A DNA stretch of 19,730 nucleotides from JAMCRM01 sp041685075 (lineage in GTDB: Bacteria; Acidobacteriota; Terriglobia; Bryobacterales; Bryobacteraceae), in contig JAWLGN010000076.1 in the NCBI GenBank assembly GCA_041685075.1, forward strand, positions 1-19,730. The letters run 5' to 3'. Positions 19,566-19,730 of the stretch are shown in pieces. Made by a program: the position numbers and the translations under genes. Positions within the stretch are counted from its first letter, which is position 1; every line of letters starts with the position of its first letter. A model generated the notes under the pieces. That model searched no databases. It worked only from the letters and a program-made list of their open reading frames with translations, and was not told the origin of the DNA.

Positions 19566-19730
19566 ACCGCTCCCCCGCCCACGGCCCCCACACCGCCCCC
19601 GCGCGCCCACGGCCCCCACACCGCCCCCGCACCCACGGACCCCACACCGCCCCCGCGCTCCCACGGCCCCCGCACCGCCCCCGCGCGCCCACGGCCCCCA
19701 CACGGCCCCCGCACCCACGGACCCCACACC
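19566..19730. repeat. 26/28-bp G/C-rich minisatellite upstream of recN
   Basis: Six tandem units are seen, starting at 19566 (26 bp), 19592 (28), 19620 (26), 19646 (28), 19674 (28) and 19702 (26). A seventh begins at 19728 and leaves the window. Units at 19592 and 19674 are identical, and those at 19620 and 19702 differ by one base. The plus strand is C-rich and nearly free of T. The minus strand carries runs such as GGGGG, GGG, GGGGG and GGGGG with loops of 4-6 bases, which fits the G-quadruplex pattern. The unit lengths are not multiples of three, so coding is unlikely. Confidence 0.85.

Noticed and set aside
19468..19730. Plus-strand open frame running off the window (Pro-rich)
   Set aside because: The region has almost no T, so all plus frames are open by composition; repeat units of 26 and 28 bases do not preserve frame.
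19566..19730. CRISPR array
   Set aside because: Units are contiguous with no unique spacers, and no cas genes are present.

Overview
The window is a high-GC bacterial chromosome segment that looks like ordinary core genome rather than a mobile island. It carries heme, aminoacyl-tRNA, NAD, biotin, CoA and DNA-repair genes, plus accessory secreted proteins of a style common in Acidobacteriota. The PEP-CTERM protein, the Vgb-type beta-propeller with an extra C-terminal secreted module, and the gene style together suggest Bryobacterales/Solibacter-like bacteria. That assignment is inference. I see no transposase, integrase, phage gene or CRISPR array.

Layout. (1) Bases 2-3002, plus strand: hemE (5' end off the window), hemH and hemY overlap end to end. 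This is the order of the Bacillus hemEHY operon, and the ferrochelatase is close to the Bacillus type. (2) 3004-4621, minus strand: a PEP-CTERM secreted protein, a 15-cysteine four-helix-bundle copper-binding protein and tRNA-Val(GAC). (3) 4706-5554, plus: an EamA/DMT-type transporter, tail to tail with a DUF72 protein. (4) 5549-8322, minus: a gamma-glutamyltransferase-family hydrolase whose substrate-pocket residues are substituted, overlapped by the DUF72 gene. (5) 8385-9276, plus: a DinB-family protein and a small secreted four-cysteine protein. (6) 9281-14948, minus: a compact operon valS-nadC-birA-coaX-unknown gene, in which every junction overlaps by 1-17 bases. (7) 14949-15340: the largest gap, with hairpins and a probable promoter but no convincing gene. 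(8) 15341-17071, minus: a seven-bladed Vgb-like secreted propeller. (9) 17274-17810, plus: a YdjM-like membrane protein whose end overlaps recN (17770-19449, minus) by 41 bases. (10) 19450-19730: the recN promoter, then a 26/28-bp G/C minisatellite that runs off the window.

How it works together. hemE-hemH-hemY make heme from uroporphyrinogen, possibly by the coproporphyrin route. The valS operon couples a translation enzyme to three cofactor steps (NAD, protein biotinylation, CoA) and ends with a coiled-coil protein of unknown function. The best candidates for something undescribed are that unknown protein, the altered GGT-family enzyme and the architecture of the secreted propeller protein. 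Regulatory architecture is also notable. Several genes have a -10 box only 6-20 bases before the start codon, one divergent pair shares a symmetric -10 box, and four convergent junctions leave no room for intrinsic terminators.
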